Shown here piece by piece: positions 45,113 through 54,961 of a DNA stretch of 64,000 nt (position 1 is its first letter; each line of letters starts with the position of its first letter). The notes beneath the pieces are model-generated. The model was given only the letters and a program-made list of their open reading frames with translations. It was not told the DNA's origin and ran no database searches. Made by a program: the position numbers and the translations under genes. Source of the stretch: Dyella jiangningensis (lineage in GTDB: Bacteria > Pseudomonadota > Gammaproteobacteria > Xanthomonadales > Rhodanobacteraceae); the NCBI GenBank assembly GCA_000632805.1, contig CP007444.1:558001-622000 (forward strand), read 5' to 3'.

Positions 45113-45449
45113 CACCGAGCTTCCCGCCATTCCGGCGAAGCGCTACTTCACGATCGGTGAGGTAAGCGAACTGTGTGGCGTCAAGCCGCATGTGCTGCGG
45201 TATTGGGAACAGGAGTTTCCCGCCCTCAACCCCGTCAAGCGTCGCGGCAATCGCCGCTACTACCAGCGTCACGATGTGCTGATGATCCGGCAGATCCGTG
45301 GCCTGCTGTACGACGAAGGCTTTACCATCACCGGCGCTCGCGCCCGGCTGGAAGGCCCGCAGGCGCGCATGGAGTCGAGCATTTCCCACCAGATCGTGCG
45401 CCAGGTGCGCATGGAACTGGAAGAAGTGCTGGCGCTGCTGCGTCGCTGA
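45093..45449 (+). CDS. MerR-family transcriptional regulator
   Basis: 118 residues with the N-terminal winged helix [28 protein letters not shown], split here into [15 protein letters not shown] and LRYWEQEFP, and a short helical tail. It starts within ihfA, overlapping by 20 bp. This MerR homologue downstream of ihfA is conserved in gammaproteobacteria, and its effector is unknown; there are no late metal-binding cysteines. Confidence 0.92.
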   Translation: MLDQGNNTELPAIPAKRYFTIGEVSELCGVKPHVLRYWEQEFPALNPVKRRGNRRYYQRHDVLMIRQIRGLLYDEGFTITGARARLEGPQARMESSISHQIVRQVRMELEEVLALLRR

Positions 45450-45510
45450 GCCATCGAAGGCTTCCGGTGCTACCGGCTCTGCTGGTAGACTTGTCGACTT
45501 GCCGTATCGT

Positions 45511-45587
45511 CGGGGCGTAGCGCAGCCTGGTAGCGCATCTGCCTGGGGGGCAGAGGGTCGTGGGTTCGAATCCCGCCGTCCCGACCA
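45511..45587 (+). tRNA. tRNA-Pro (GGG)
   Basis: 77 nt with encoded CCA. Acceptor CGGGGCG/CGTCCCG (one G-T pair), D-loop AGCGCAGCCTGGTAGCGC, anticodon loop CTGGGGG with GGG (proline), T-arm GGGTTCGAATCCC. Confidence 0.97.
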
Positions 45588-45606
45588 ATTCGGCAACAGA
45601 TAGCAG

Positions 45607-45635
45607 AACGGCGCCCTTGGGCGCCGTTTCTGTTT
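45607..45635 (+). terminator. Terminator of tRNA-Pro
   Basis: 9-bp stem AACGGCGCC/GGCGCCGTT with loop CTTG, followed by TCTGTTTG. It is between convergent tRNA-Pro and serA. Confidence 0.85.
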
Positions 45636-45653
45636 GTGTCCGTTGCGAAGATC

Positions 45654-46886
45654 TCAGTACAGCACGCGACTGCGCAGGGTGCCCGGAATGGCGGCCAGCT
45701 GGTCCCTGAGTGCGGCGGACTGCTTTTCGTCGGCGGCCACATCGATCACTACGTAGCCCACTTCGCTGTCGGTCTGCAGGAACTGGGCGTCGATGTTGAT
45801 GTTGCCGGCCGAGAACAGCTCGTTGATGCGTGAGAGCACGCCCGGTACGTTGCGGTGGATGTGCAGCAGGCGGCGGCTGCGCGGGTGCTCGGGCAGCGAT
45901 ACCTCGGGGAAATTCACCGCCGACAGCGTAGAACCGTTGTCGCTGTAGCGCACCAGCTTGCTGGCGACCTCGATGCCGATATTGTCCTGCGCTTCGAGCG
46001 TGCTGCCGCCGATGTGCGGGGTGAGGAGCACGTTGTCCATGCCGACCAGCGGCGAGACAAAGGCGTCGTCGTTACCCTTCGGTTCTACCGGAAACACGTC
46101 CACGGCGGCGCCGGAAAGGTGACCGCTGCGCAGCGATGCGGCGAGCGCGTCTATATCGACCACGGTGCCGCGCGACGCGTTGATGAGCACGGCGCCCTGG
46201 CGCATGCGCGAAAGCTGGCGCTCGCCGATCATCAGCTTGGTGGACGGCGTTTCCGGGACGTGCAGCGTCACCACGTCGGCACGCTCGAGCAGGTCGTCGA
46301 GACTGTCCGCGGCGCGGGCATTGCCCAGTGAAAGCTTCGATTCGATGTCGTGGAAGATCACGCGCATGCCCAGGCTTTCGGCCAGCACGCCGACCTGGGT
46401 GCCGATGTGGCCGTAGCCCACGATGCCCAGCACCTTGTCGCGCGCCTCGAAGCTGCCGGCAGCCGACTTGGTCCAGCCGCCGCGATGGCATAGCGCGTTC
46501 TTCTGCGGGATGCCGCGCAGCAGCATGATGGTTTCAGCGATAACCAATTCGGCCACGCTGCGCGTGTTGGAGTAGGGCGCGTTGAACACCGGCACGCCCT
46601 GCAGTCGGGCGGCAGCCAGGTCCACCTGGTTGGTGCCGATGCAGAAGCAGCCGACGGCAATTAGCCGTTTAGCCTGCTGAAGCACTTCCTCGGTGAGGTG
46701 GGTGCGGGAGCGGATGCCGACGATATGCGCATCGGCGATGCGTGCCTTCAAATCCGCTTCCGGCAAGGCCTTTTCGTGGAATTCGATCTGGCTGTAGCCG
46801 GCGCGGTGGAAGCTTTCCACGGCGCTGCGGCTGACGCCTTCCAGCAGGAGCACCTTGATGTCTTGTTTCGGGAACGAGGTCTTCAT
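45654..46886 (-). CDS. serA: D-3-phosphoglycerate dehydrogenase
   Basis: 410 residues from the ATG at 46886 (MKTSFPKQDIKVLLLEGVS); the frame open to 46973 is not used. It oxidises 3-phosphoglycerate to 3-phosphohydroxypyruvate, the first step of serine synthesis. It has a D-isomer-specific dehydrogenase fold with NAD site GIVGYGHIGTQVG, catalytic-region RGTVVDIDAL, the substrate loop and HIGGSTLEAQ, and a C-terminal ACT domain (about 335-410) with VPGVLSRINELFSAGNINID for serine feedback. This is the E. coli-type enzyme, which also reduces 2-oxoglutarate to D-2-hydroxyglutarate. Confidence 0.97.
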   Translation of the reverse strand: MKTSFPKQDIKVLLLEGVSRSAVESFHRAGYSQIEFHEKALPEADLKARIADAHIVGIRSRTHLTEEVLQQAKRLIAVGCFCIGTNQVDLAAARLQGVPVFNAPYSNTRSVAELVIAETIMLLRGIPQKNALCHRGGWTKSAAGSFEARDKVLGIVGYGHIGTQVGVLAESLGMRVIFHDIESKLSLGNARAADSLDDLLERADVVTLHVPETPSTKLMIGERQLSRMRQGAVLINASRGTVVDIDALAASLRSGHLSGAAVDVFPVEPKGNDDAFVSPLVGMDNVLLTPHIGGSTLEAQDNIGIEVASKLVRYSDNGSTLSAVNFPEVSLPEHPRSRRLLHIHRNVPGVLSRINELFSAGNINIDAQFLQTDSEVGYVVIDVAADEKQSAALRDQLAAIPGTLRSRVLY

Positions 46887-47009
46887 GGGCCATGGCGCGA
46901 GGATGAACCCCTCCACTATGCCAGACCTTGAGGCGGATTTGCGGCGTTGCAGCACTGGACGTTGCACGCGCACGCTGGCAGGCTGGAAACGATCTCAAGG
47001 ACCGCATCC

Positions 47010-48392
47010 ATGACCGACGCCCGTCTGGCCGATCTGGCCGACCGCTTGCCCCATCTTCGCCTGCTCACCGAGCCCGCCGACCTTGAGCACTACGGCCGCG
47101 ACTGGACGCGCCGTTGGACGCCTAAACCGCTAGCCGTCGCGTTGCCGGGAGAGATCGCCGAGGTGCAGGCCATCGTGCGCTGGGCGAACGAGCATGGTGT
47201 GGCGGTCGTGCCCTCGGGCGGCAGGACCGGGTTGTCGGGCGGTGCCGTCGCGGCGAATGGCGAGCTGGTGCTCAGCCTGGAACGCATGAATCGTGTGCTG
47301 GACTTCGATGCGGTGGATCGCACGCTGACGGTGCAGTCCGGCATGACGCTCCACGCGGTGCACGAGGCAGCGAAAGAGCGCGGACTGATCTATCCGGTGG
47401 ATTTCGCCGCGCGCGGCTCCTGTTCCATCGGCGGCAATATCGCGACCAATGCCGGCGGCATTCGCGTGATCCGCTACGGCAACACGCGCGAGTGGATCGC
47501 TGGGCTCACCGTGGTGGCCGGCAATGGCGAGCTGCTGCAACTCAACCGCGGACTGATCAAGAACTCCAGCGGCTACGACCTGCGCCATCTGATGATTGGT
47601 TCGGAAGGCACGCTCGGTATCGTGGTGGAAGCCACCCTGCGCCTCACCGATCCGCCGCCGCCGTCGCAGGTAATGCTGCTGGCCCTGCCGAGCATGGATG
47701 CGTTGATGGAGGTGTTTGCGCTGTTCCGCGCACGTCTCCCGCTGCAGGCGTTCGAGTTCCTCACTGATGTCGCGCTCAAGCACGTCTTGGCGCATGGCGC
47801 GCAACGCGCCATCGATGGCGACCATCCGTATTACGTGGTGACCGAGTTCGATGCCGACGAAGCGGCACAGGACGCGGCGTTTGCTGCGTTCGAGCATGGC
47901 ATGGAGCAGGGTTGGATCAGTGACGGCGTGATCGCGCAGAGCGAAGCGCAGGCCGCCGCCTTGTGGCGGTTGCGCGAAGGCATCACGGAAAGCCTCGCGC
48001 CGCACCGGCCATACAAAAACGATATTTCGCTGCGCATCAGCGCGCTGCCCGCGTTCCTGCACGAGATCCAGACGCTGCTCGGCGATGCCTACCCGCATTT
48101 CGACGTGGTGTGGTTCGGCCATATCGGCGACGGCAACCTGCACATCAACGTGCTGCGGCCGGCCGATGTTTCCGATGCGGACTTCATCGCCCAGTGCGAG
48201 CACGTCACCAAGCTGCTGGCTGAAACCCTGCAGCGCCACGGTGGCAGCATTTCGGCGGAACATGGCATCGGCCTGGTGAAGCGGGCTTACCTGGGCAGCA
48301 CGCGCAGCGCAGGTGAAATTGCGCTGATGCGCGGGGTCCGCCAGGTGTTCGACCCGAAGGGATTGCTTAATCCGGGCAAGCTGTTCGACTGA
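47010..48392 (+). CDS. FAD-linked D-2-hydroxyglutarate dehydrogenase
   Basis: 460 residues from ATG 47010. It has a VAO/PCMH-type FAD domain with VVPSGGRTGLSGGAV, GSCSIGGNIATNAGGIRVIRYG and SSGYDLRHLMIGSEGTLGIV, and a C-terminal FAD-oxidase domain with WFGHIGDGNLHINVLRP and SAEHGIG. The family contains D-2-hydroxyglutarate and D-lactate dehydrogenases. Its divergent placement next to serA supports D2HGDH, because in Pseudomonas stutzeri this enzyme removes the D-2-hydroxyglutarate that SerA makes and so drives serine synthesis. Confidence 0.9.
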   Translation: MTDARLADLADRLPHLRLLTEPADLEHYGRDWTRRWTPKPLAVALPGEIAEVQAIVRWANEHGVAVVPSGGRTGLSGGAVAANGELVLSLERMNRVLDFDAVDRTLTVQSGMTLHAVHEAAKERGLIYPVDFAARGSCSIGGNIATNAGGIRVIRYGNTREWIAGLTVVAGNGELLQLNRGLIKNSSGYDLRHLMIGSEGTLGIVVEATLRLTDPPPPSQVMLLALPSMDALMEVFALFRARLPLQAFEFLTDVALKHVLAHGAQRAIDGDHPYYVVTEFDADEAAQDAAFAAFEHGMEQGWISDGVIAQSEAQAAALWRLREGITESLAPHRPYKNDISLRISALPAFLHEIQTLLGDAYPHFDVVWFGHIGDGNLHINVLRPADVSDADFIAQCEHVTKLLAETLQRHGGSISAEHGIGLVKRAYLGSTRSAGEIALMRGVRQVFDPKGLLNPGKLFD

Positions 48393-48465
48393 CCTGCAGT
48401 CCGTAAGCCAACCCTAAGTCCCGGGTTGCATGCTGTGTGGACTTCCTCATCGAAAGGCATGCCTC

Positions 48466-49494
48466 ATGCAGCGCTATTTCCTGCGTTCCCTCGCTCTCGC
48501 GCTGATGGCGGCCTGTTCCGTCCACGCGGCGGAGACATCGCCGGCCTCCGACTACCGTGTGCTGTCGCAGTTGAAGCTGGGCGGCCCGGGTGGTTGGGAC
48601 TACCTCAACTTCGACGCACAGCGCCGCCATCTGTTCGTAAGTCGCGGTGATCGCGTCGACGTGGTGGACGTGGACAGGAACAAGGCGATCGGCACCATCG
48701 CCGGCACGCAGGGTGTGCATGGCATCGCGATCGATGAGGCGATGCATCGCGGTTACACCAGCAACGGCAAGAGTGCTTCGGTCACGGTGTTCGATCTCGA
48801 TTCGCTGAAGACCGTGGCCACCGTGTCCGGCACCGGCGAGAACCCCGATGCCATTCTCTTCGATCCGGCGTCGAAGCATGTGCTCACGTTCAACGGCAGA
48901 GGCCATTCCTTCAGCGTGATCGATCCGGCGAGCAGCAAGGTGATCGCCACGGTGGCGTTGTCCGGCAAGCCGGAGTTCGCCGTGAGCGATGAAGCCGGGC
49001 ACGTGTTCGTGAATATCGAAGATCGCGCCGAGCTGGTGGAGATCGATTCGCAGGCGAACAAGGTGCTGGCGAGCTGGAAGCTGGGCACCTGCCAGTCGCC
49101 GAGCGGGTTGGCGATCGACAACACACATCATCGCCTGTTCTCGGTATGCGACAACCAGCAGATGGCGGTGGTCGACGCGCAGAACGGCAGGCTGGTCGCG
49201 AACGTGGCGATCGGCGATGGCCCCGACGCGGTGGTGTACGACGCGGGCACGGCGACCGTCTTCAGCTCCAATGGCGAGAGCGGCAACATCACGGCCGTGC
49301 ATCAGGATGAGGCCGATCATTATCGTATCGCGCAGACCATTGCGACCCAACCGAGCGCGCGCACGCTCACGCTCGACCCCAAGCTGCATCGCCTGTATCT
49401 CTCGGCGGCCAAGCTCGTCGGGACCGCGGCCGAGGGGCATCATCCCGCGGTCGAGCCGGACAGCTTCACGGTGCTTACCGTCGGTCGGCCTTGA
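48466..49494 (+). CDS. Exported YncE-like beta-propeller protein
   Basis: 342 residues. N-terminal signal peptide (RYFLRSLALALMAACSVHA), then a series of YVTN-type blades such as VDVVDVDRNKAIGTIAGTQ and VTVFDLDSLKTVATVSGTG, which predict a seven-bladed propeller. A Cys follows LMAA, so it could be a lipoprotein, although the lipobox is poor. No catalytic residues are identifiable. YncE of E. coli binds DNA and is iron-regulated, but this family is broad. It is downstream of the D2HGDH gene by 73 bp. Confidence 0.8.
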   Translation: MQRYFLRSLALALMAACSVHAAETSPASDYRVLSQLKLGGPGGWDYLNFDAQRRHLFVSRGDRVDVVDVDRNKAIGTIAGTQGVHGIAIDEAMHRGYTSNGKSASVTVFDLDSLKTVATVSGTGENPDAILFDPASKHVLTFNGRGHSFSVIDPASSKVIATVALSGKPEFAVSDEAGHVFVNIEDRAELVEIDSQANKVLASWKLGTCQSPSGLAIDNTHHRLFSVCDNQQMAVVDAQNGRLVANVAIGDGPDAVVYDAGTATVFSSNGESGNITAVHQDEADHYRIAQTIATQPSARTLTLDPKLHRLYLSAAKLVGTAAEGHHPAVEPDSFTVLTVGRP

Positions 49495-49508
49495 GCCAGC
49501 CTGCATAG

Positions 49509-50519
<1,011 letters not shown>

Positions 50520-50539
50520 TTGATGGGGCCGTGCTTCTG

Positions 50540-50575
50540 CGAACCCCGCGCGGCGACGAGCGGGGTTCGTCGTTT
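50540..50575 (+). terminator. Hairpin after pip
   Basis: 9-bp stem CGAACCCCG/CGGGGTTCG with a 12-nt loop followed by TCGTTT. Between convergent pip and the EAL/GGDEF gene. T-run is weak. Confidence 0.5.
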
Positions 50576-50592
50576 GTGCGGCGAGGATGTCG

Positions 50593-52383
50593 TCAGCTCG
50601 GCGAGGTCTCGCGCGAAAACACATGCATGCCGGCACCTGCACGCTTCGCATGGCGCTTGGCGCGTGCCGCCAGCGTGGTGATCGGCTGAGCGCGTAACGG
50701 CAAGGGCGGCGAGAGTTCGACGGCGCCCATCACCACCGTGGTGAAGGGAAAGAACTGCGGCTCGCCGCGCCGGTCCTTGCCGCGCAGGCCACCGCACGCA
50801 ACGTCGGAGGCATCGAAGAGATGGGGCGAGCGCAGGTTGAATGCGTCGATGACCCGCTCGCAGCGCGCTTTCCAGTCTTCGCTCTGGAACAGCACTACGA
50901 AATCGTCGCCGCCGATATGGCCGATGAAATCCAGCGCCGGATCGACATGCTCGGCCAGCAGGCCGGACAACAGGCGGATCATCTCGTCGCCGCGTGAATA
51001 CCCGTAGTGATCGTTGAACGGCTTGAAGTCGGTGAGATCGACGTGCACCACCGCGATGCGTTCCCCACCCTGCAGCAGGCGCTCCAGATGCTCGGTGGTG
51101 GGAATGTTGCCGGGAAGGAAGGTGAGCGGGTTGGCATGGCGCGCGGCTTCGATCCGCAGCTCGCTCACGCGGCGCACCAATGCCTCGCCGGTACCCAGCC
51201 CTCGGTATTGGCCGCGGCTGGTGACGATGAAGCCGTCGGCGAGATAGCGCTGATCCTCACCGCGCAGCACGTCGGAGAGGCTTTCCAGGCTGCGCTGCTC
51301 GTCGCACACCAGCGGCGCGCTGTTCATCAATGCCGTGCACGACTTGCGTGCAAGCAGTTCGCGAGCGAAGGGTTGCGCCATGCGTTCGTTCACCAGGCGC
51401 CGGTTGATCAGTCCGATGGGATGGCCGTCCTTTACTACCGCGACCGCGTGCAGTTCGGGGTAGTCGACGAACAAGGCCATCACCTCCTCGTTCGTCTGTC
51501 GCGGATTCACCGCGGGCGCTTCGATCAGCAGATGGCTGACCTGGGTTGGGCGCTGCGTGACCGGACCACGCGGACGCGGCAGCACCGATACCGAGGGCGT
51601 ACGCAACAACAGCTTCGCTTCGGCCGAGGCCTCGCTCACCGTGTCGGGTTGCGGCCGGCCGAGCAGGAAGCCCTGCGCGAACGGAATACCAAGGTCGCGC
51701 AGCACGCGCAGGTCGGCTGGATCTTCCACGCCTTCGCCGACCAGGTCCGTGCCCAGCGATTCGGCCACCTGGCACAGCGCTCGCACGATCGCCAACCGAC
51801 CGGCACTGCGCGAGATGCCGTGGATGAGGTAACGATCGATCTTCACCACGTCCGGATGGATCTCGTTCCACATCTCGAAATTGGAATGCCCGTTGCCGAA
51901 GTCGTCGAGGGCGACGCGCATGCCGTGCGCGCGCAGATAACCCAGGGCATGCGCCAGTCGGGCAGGATTTTCCACCGCGTCGCGTTCGGTCACTTCGATG
52001 GTGACACGCGCCGGGTCCAAGCCACTGGCGGTAAGTGCAAACAGCACGTCGTCCGGTCGCATCGCATCCTGCAGGATCGCGTGTGCGCTCAGGTTCACCA
52101 GTAGACGCCCTGTTTCAGCCTGCGCGGCGAAGGTATGGCAGATGGTGCGTGCGGCGTGCAGTTCCACCTCGGCCAGTCGACCTTCCATGCGCGCGAGATC
52201 GAGCAGGTCGAGGATGGAAACATGGCCAGGCATGAAGGCGCAGCGGCTCAGCCCCTCGTGCGCGACCACCTCGAGGGTGTCCACGCGCACCACCGGCTGG
52301 AATACCGGCGTGAGGCTGCCCGCGGCGAGTGCGCGTTCGAGCATGGCTTTGCGGGACTGGTCGTAGACGAGTATGGCTGACAT
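50593..52383 (-). CDS. EAL-CBS-GGDEF protein (predicted cyclic di-GMP phosphodiesterase)
   Basis: 596 residues. EAL domain (about 15-260), CBS-like pair (about 285-395) and GGDEF domain (about 418-590). EAL residues look complete: EGLSR (Glu43), Asn97, Glu130, Asp160-Asp161 in DDFG, Lys181 and Glu217. The GGDEF active site reads GGDDF (491-495) with Asp for the catalytic Glu, and no RxxD I-site precedes it, so cyclase activity is doubtful. It has no membrane segment or sensory PAS domain. It lies 13 bp behind the chemoreceptor gene on the same strand and so shares its sigma-28-like promoter. Confidence 0.92.
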   Translation of the reverse strand: MSAILVYDQSRKAMLERALAAGSLTPVFQPVVRVDTLEVVAHEGLSRCAFMPGHVSILDLLDLARMEGRLAEVELHAARTICHTFAAQAETGRLLVNLSAHAILQDAMRPDDVLFALTASGLDPARVTIEVTERDAVENPARLAHALGYLRAHGMRVALDDFGNGHSNFEMWNEIHPDVVKIDRYLIHGISRSAGRLAIVRALCQVAESLGTDLVGEGVEDPADLRVLRDLGIPFAQGFLLGRPQPDTVSEASAEAKLLLRTPSVSVLPRPRGPVTQRPTQVSHLLIEAPAVNPRQTNEEVMALFVDYPELHAVAVVKDGHPIGLINRRLVNERMAQPFARELLARKSCTALMNSAPLVCDEQRSLESLSDVLRGEDQRYLADGFIVTSRGQYRGLGTGEALVRRVSELRIEAARHANPLTFLPGNIPTTEHLERLLQGGERIAVVHVDLTDFKPFNDHYGYSRGDEMIRLLSGLLAEHVDPALDFIGHIGGDDFVVLFQSEDWKARCERVIDAFNLRSPHLFDASDVACGGLRGKDRRGEPQFFPFTTVVMGAVELSPPLPLRAQPITTLAARAKRHAKRAGAGMHVFSRETSPS

Positions 52384-52396
52384 GCCTGGCGTGTCG

Positions 52397-54043
52397 TCAG
52401 GCCGCTTTCGCGGCCCGGCGTGGGTGCGTCAATGCGGGTGAAGGCGGCGCGTCATGCGCCGGCCCGGAAAGGTCTTCCTGCTGCGAAGGAAGACGGAAGA
52501 AGGTGACCTGGCGCATCAGCGCTTGTGCGTCGAAGGTCAGCGCGCGGCCGGTGGCGTTGATGTCGTCCACCAGTCCGGCGTTTGCCTGGGTGATGCGATC
52601 CATCTCGAGCATGGTGCGGCTCACCTGCGTGATGCCGCTAACCTGGTGTTGGCCGTTGTCGGCGATCTGCGAGACCAGCGTGGAGACGCGCGTCATGCTT
52701 TGTACGATGCCGTCGAGCGCAATGCTTGAACGTGCCACGCGCTCGCGCGCCGCCTCGACCGCATCGGTGCTGTGGTGGATGAGGCGGCGAATGTCCCTGC
52801 CAGCCTCCACGCAACGCTGTGCAAGCTGGCGCACCTCACCCGCCACGACGGCAAAGCCCCGTCCACGTTCACCAGCTTGTGCTGCTTCGATGGCCGCGTT
52901 GAGCGAAAGCAGGTTGGTCTGGAACGCAATGCTGTCGACCAGGTCGACGATGTCGGCGATGCTACGGCTCGCGTCCTGGATCGCGCCCATGGAATCCAGT
53001 GCTTCCGCGGCGACCTGCCGCCCCTGTTCGACATGCGCCAATGCCTCGCGCGCTGCACTGGCGGCGCCATCGGCATGGCCCGCACCCTGCACGGCGCTCG
53101 ATGCCATGTGTTCCATCGAGGCGGAGGTCTGCTCGAGTCCAGCGGCCTGCATCTGCGTGCGCTGGCTAAGCGCCTGATTGTCGTGCTCGAGTTGGCGTGC
53201 CCGTTCGTCCACGGAATCCGCACAGATCCGTACTTGCACCAGCACTCGTGTGAGCTGCGCATCCATGGAGGCGAGCGCGCGCAGCAGCTTGCCCAGTTCG
53301 TCGTCCCGGCCGATCGCGATGCTTTCGCCCAGCGAACCGGAGGCAATGCGCTGCGCCACGTCGGTGGCCAGGTTCAGTCGTTGCATCAACGAACGCATCA
53401 AGGCACCGTCGAGCAGGACGGTAATGAGCAAAGCCACCGCCAACATCACGCCCAGTACGATCATGCCGTCGCGATCGACGCGGCGCTGCACGACGACTTG
53501 CTGGTTGCCCTTGGACAGCGCCGCCTGGAACAGGTTGGCGAAGTCGCTTTGCAGCGGTTCGTACGCCGGCTGCACTTCGGTGCTCAGCTTCAACGAGCCC
53601 AGGTCGAACTGGCCCGCGTCGAGCAGGGCGAGGGTTTCATCGATGGTGCGGTCGGCTTCGGCGCGATGCACCGTCGTGAGCTTGAGTGACTGCGCCTGTT
53701 CCCGCGCGAGTTCACTACCGAGCAACGCTTTCCAGTGGCGTTCGGCATCCACGCGGTCGGCATGGATGCGCGTGCGTGCGTCGTCCACCGCAGAAGGCAG
53801 TTGAGAGAGCACGGCATGCACCAGCGCCTGCAGACTGCTGTTGTAGTCGTTTTGCACACGACCGACATCGGCGACTGGACTGAGCGAGCCTTGCACAAGC
53901 CCCTGGATGCGCGTATCTGCGCGGTGCAACTGCAGTGCGCCCGCCGCGCCGACGACCGCAAGCAATCCGAGAATGGACAGCATGCGAAGCAGGAGGCGCT
54001 GGCGCAGCGACAGTCCGGGGATCCACTTCAGGAGTTTCAACAT
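52397..54043 (-). CDS. Methyl-accepting chemotaxis protein
   Basis: 548 residues from ATG 54043; GTG 54088 is excluded because the promoter start site lies between them. TM1 (LLLRMLSILGLLAVVGAAGAL), a periplasmic four-helix-bundle-type ligand region of about 150 residues, TM2 (LGVMLAVALLITVLL), a HAMP domain and a methylation/signalling coiled coil. The signalling tip is IVDLVDSIAFQTNLLSLNAA followed by EAAQAGERGRGFAVVAGEVR, a recognisable but slightly diverged hairpin. It has no NWETF CheR-binding end. Ligand unknown. Its own operon carries a cyclic di-GMP enzyme. Confidence 0.95.
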   Translation of the reverse strand: MLKLLKWIPGLSLRQRLLLRMLSILGLLAVVGAAGALQLHRADTRIQGLVQGSLSPVADVGRVQNDYNSSLQALVHAVLSQLPSAVDDARTRIHADRVDAERHWKALLGSELAREQAQSLKLTTVHRAEADRTIDETLALLDAGQFDLGSLKLSTEVQPAYEPLQSDFANLFQAALSKGNQQVVVQRRVDRDGMIVLGVMLAVALLITVLLDGALMRSLMQRLNLATDVAQRIASGSLGESIAIGRDDELGKLLRALASMDAQLTRVLVQVRICADSVDERARQLEHDNQALSQRTQMQAAGLEQTSASMEHMASSAVQGAGHADGAASAAREALAHVEQGRQVAAEALDSMGAIQDASRSIADIVDLVDSIAFQTNLLSLNAAIEAAQAGERGRGFAVVAGEVRQLAQRCVEAGRDIRRLIHHSTDAVEAARERVARSSIALDGIVQSMTRVSTLVSQIADNGQHQVSGITQVSRTMLEMDRITQANAGLVDDINATGRALTFDAQALMRQVTFFRLPSQQEDLSGPAHDAPPSPALTHPRRAAKAA

Positions 54044-54073
54044 GGCACGTCTGGGTGAGGGGAGCTGCAAGAG

Positions 54074-54100
54074 CTGTCGGCTCACCACGCCGCAACTTTA
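54074..54100 (-). promoter_or_regulatory. Sigma-28 (FliA) promoter of the chemoreceptor operon
   Basis: On the minus strand TAAAGTTG, an 11-base spacer, then GCCGACAG: consensus TAAAGTTT-N11-GCCGATAA is matched at 13 of 16 positions with exact spacing. The start site falls about 20-25 nt before ATG 54043. The upstream DNA is AT-rich (54101-54150). FliA promoters of this type drive late flagellar and chemoreceptor genes in gammaproteobacteria. Confidence 0.8.
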
Positions 54101-54236
54101 GCCCTAAAGATAAAAAATAAGCTTTAAAAACAAATTGTTATGTGAGTTTTTGGCGGGCATTCAAAGCGCGGCAAGCATGCCAGTGCCATGTGTCGGATCG
54201 ATGACTTCCGTGCTGCACTTCTCATTCGGCCGCATG

Positions 54237-54264
54237 CAAAAAGAGCCTCGCTGTGGGCGAGGCT
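54237..54264 (-). terminator. Intrinsic terminator of upp
   Basis: 8-bp stem AGCCTCGC/GCGAGGCT with a 5-nt loop, followed on the minus strand by CTTTTTGC. 24 bp after the upp stop. Confidence 0.9.
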
Positions 54265-54288
54265 TTCAGATACGCGATGAGAAACGTG

Positions 54289-54930
54289 TCAGCCAGTCGG
54301 CAATTGCTTGGTGCCAAAAATCTTGTCGCCCGCGTCGCCGAGGCCCGGCAGGATATAGCCGTGCTCGTTGAGGTGATCGTCGATGGCCGCCGTGTAGATT
54401 TCCACGTCCGGATGCGCCGCTTCGATGCGCTTGAGGCCCTCGGGCGCAGCGACGAGAAAGAGGCCCTTGATGCGCCTGCAGCCGGCGGCCTTGAGCATGT
54501 CCACCGTGGCGACCAGCGTGCCGGCCGTGGCCAGCATGGGATCGACGATGAGCGCGATGCGCTCGTCCATGCGCCCGGTGAGCTTCTCGTAGTAGGCGAT
54601 GGGCTTGAGTGTCTCTTCGTCGCGCTGCAGGCCCACCACGCTGACCTTGGCGGCGGGAATCATGTCGAGCACGCCGGGCAACATACCCAGGCCTGCGCGC
54701 AGGATCGGCACGATGGTGACCTTTTTGCCCTTGATCTGGTGCACCGTGAGCGGACCGGCCCAGCCTTCGATGGTCTTCTCGACGGTCTCCAGGTCTTTCG
54801 TCGCCTCGTAGGTCAGCAACGACGCCACCTCGGAGGCGAGTTCGCGAAATTCCTTGGTGCTGATGCCGGCACGGCGCATGAGGCCGAGCTTGTGCTGGAT
54901 GAGCGGGTGGCGGACTTCGACGATGTTCAT
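54289..54930 (-). CDS. upp: Uracil phosphoribosyltransferase
   Basis: 213 residues from ATG 54930. Converts uracil and PRPP to UMP in pyrimidine salvage. PRPP-binding motif [20 protein letters not shown], an early [14 protein letters not shown]-like block ([20 protein letters not shown]), and the uracil-binding end [16 protein letters not shown]. It is 31 bp behind the ABC-F gene and ends with its own terminator. Confidence 0.97.
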   Translation of the reverse strand: MNIVEVRHPLIQHKLGLMRRAGISTKEFRELASEVASLLTYEATKDLETVEKTIEGWAGPLTVHQIKGKKVTIVPILRAGLGMLPGVLDMIPAAKVSVVGLQRDEETLKPIAYYEKLTGRMDERIALIVDPMLATAGTLVATVDMLKAAGCRRIKGLFLVAAPEGLKRIEAAHPDVEIYTAAIDDHLNEHGYILPGLGDAGDKIFGTKQLPTG

Positions 54931-54961
54931 GGGTAGGCCTTGCAGCACGGTCGCGTGATTG

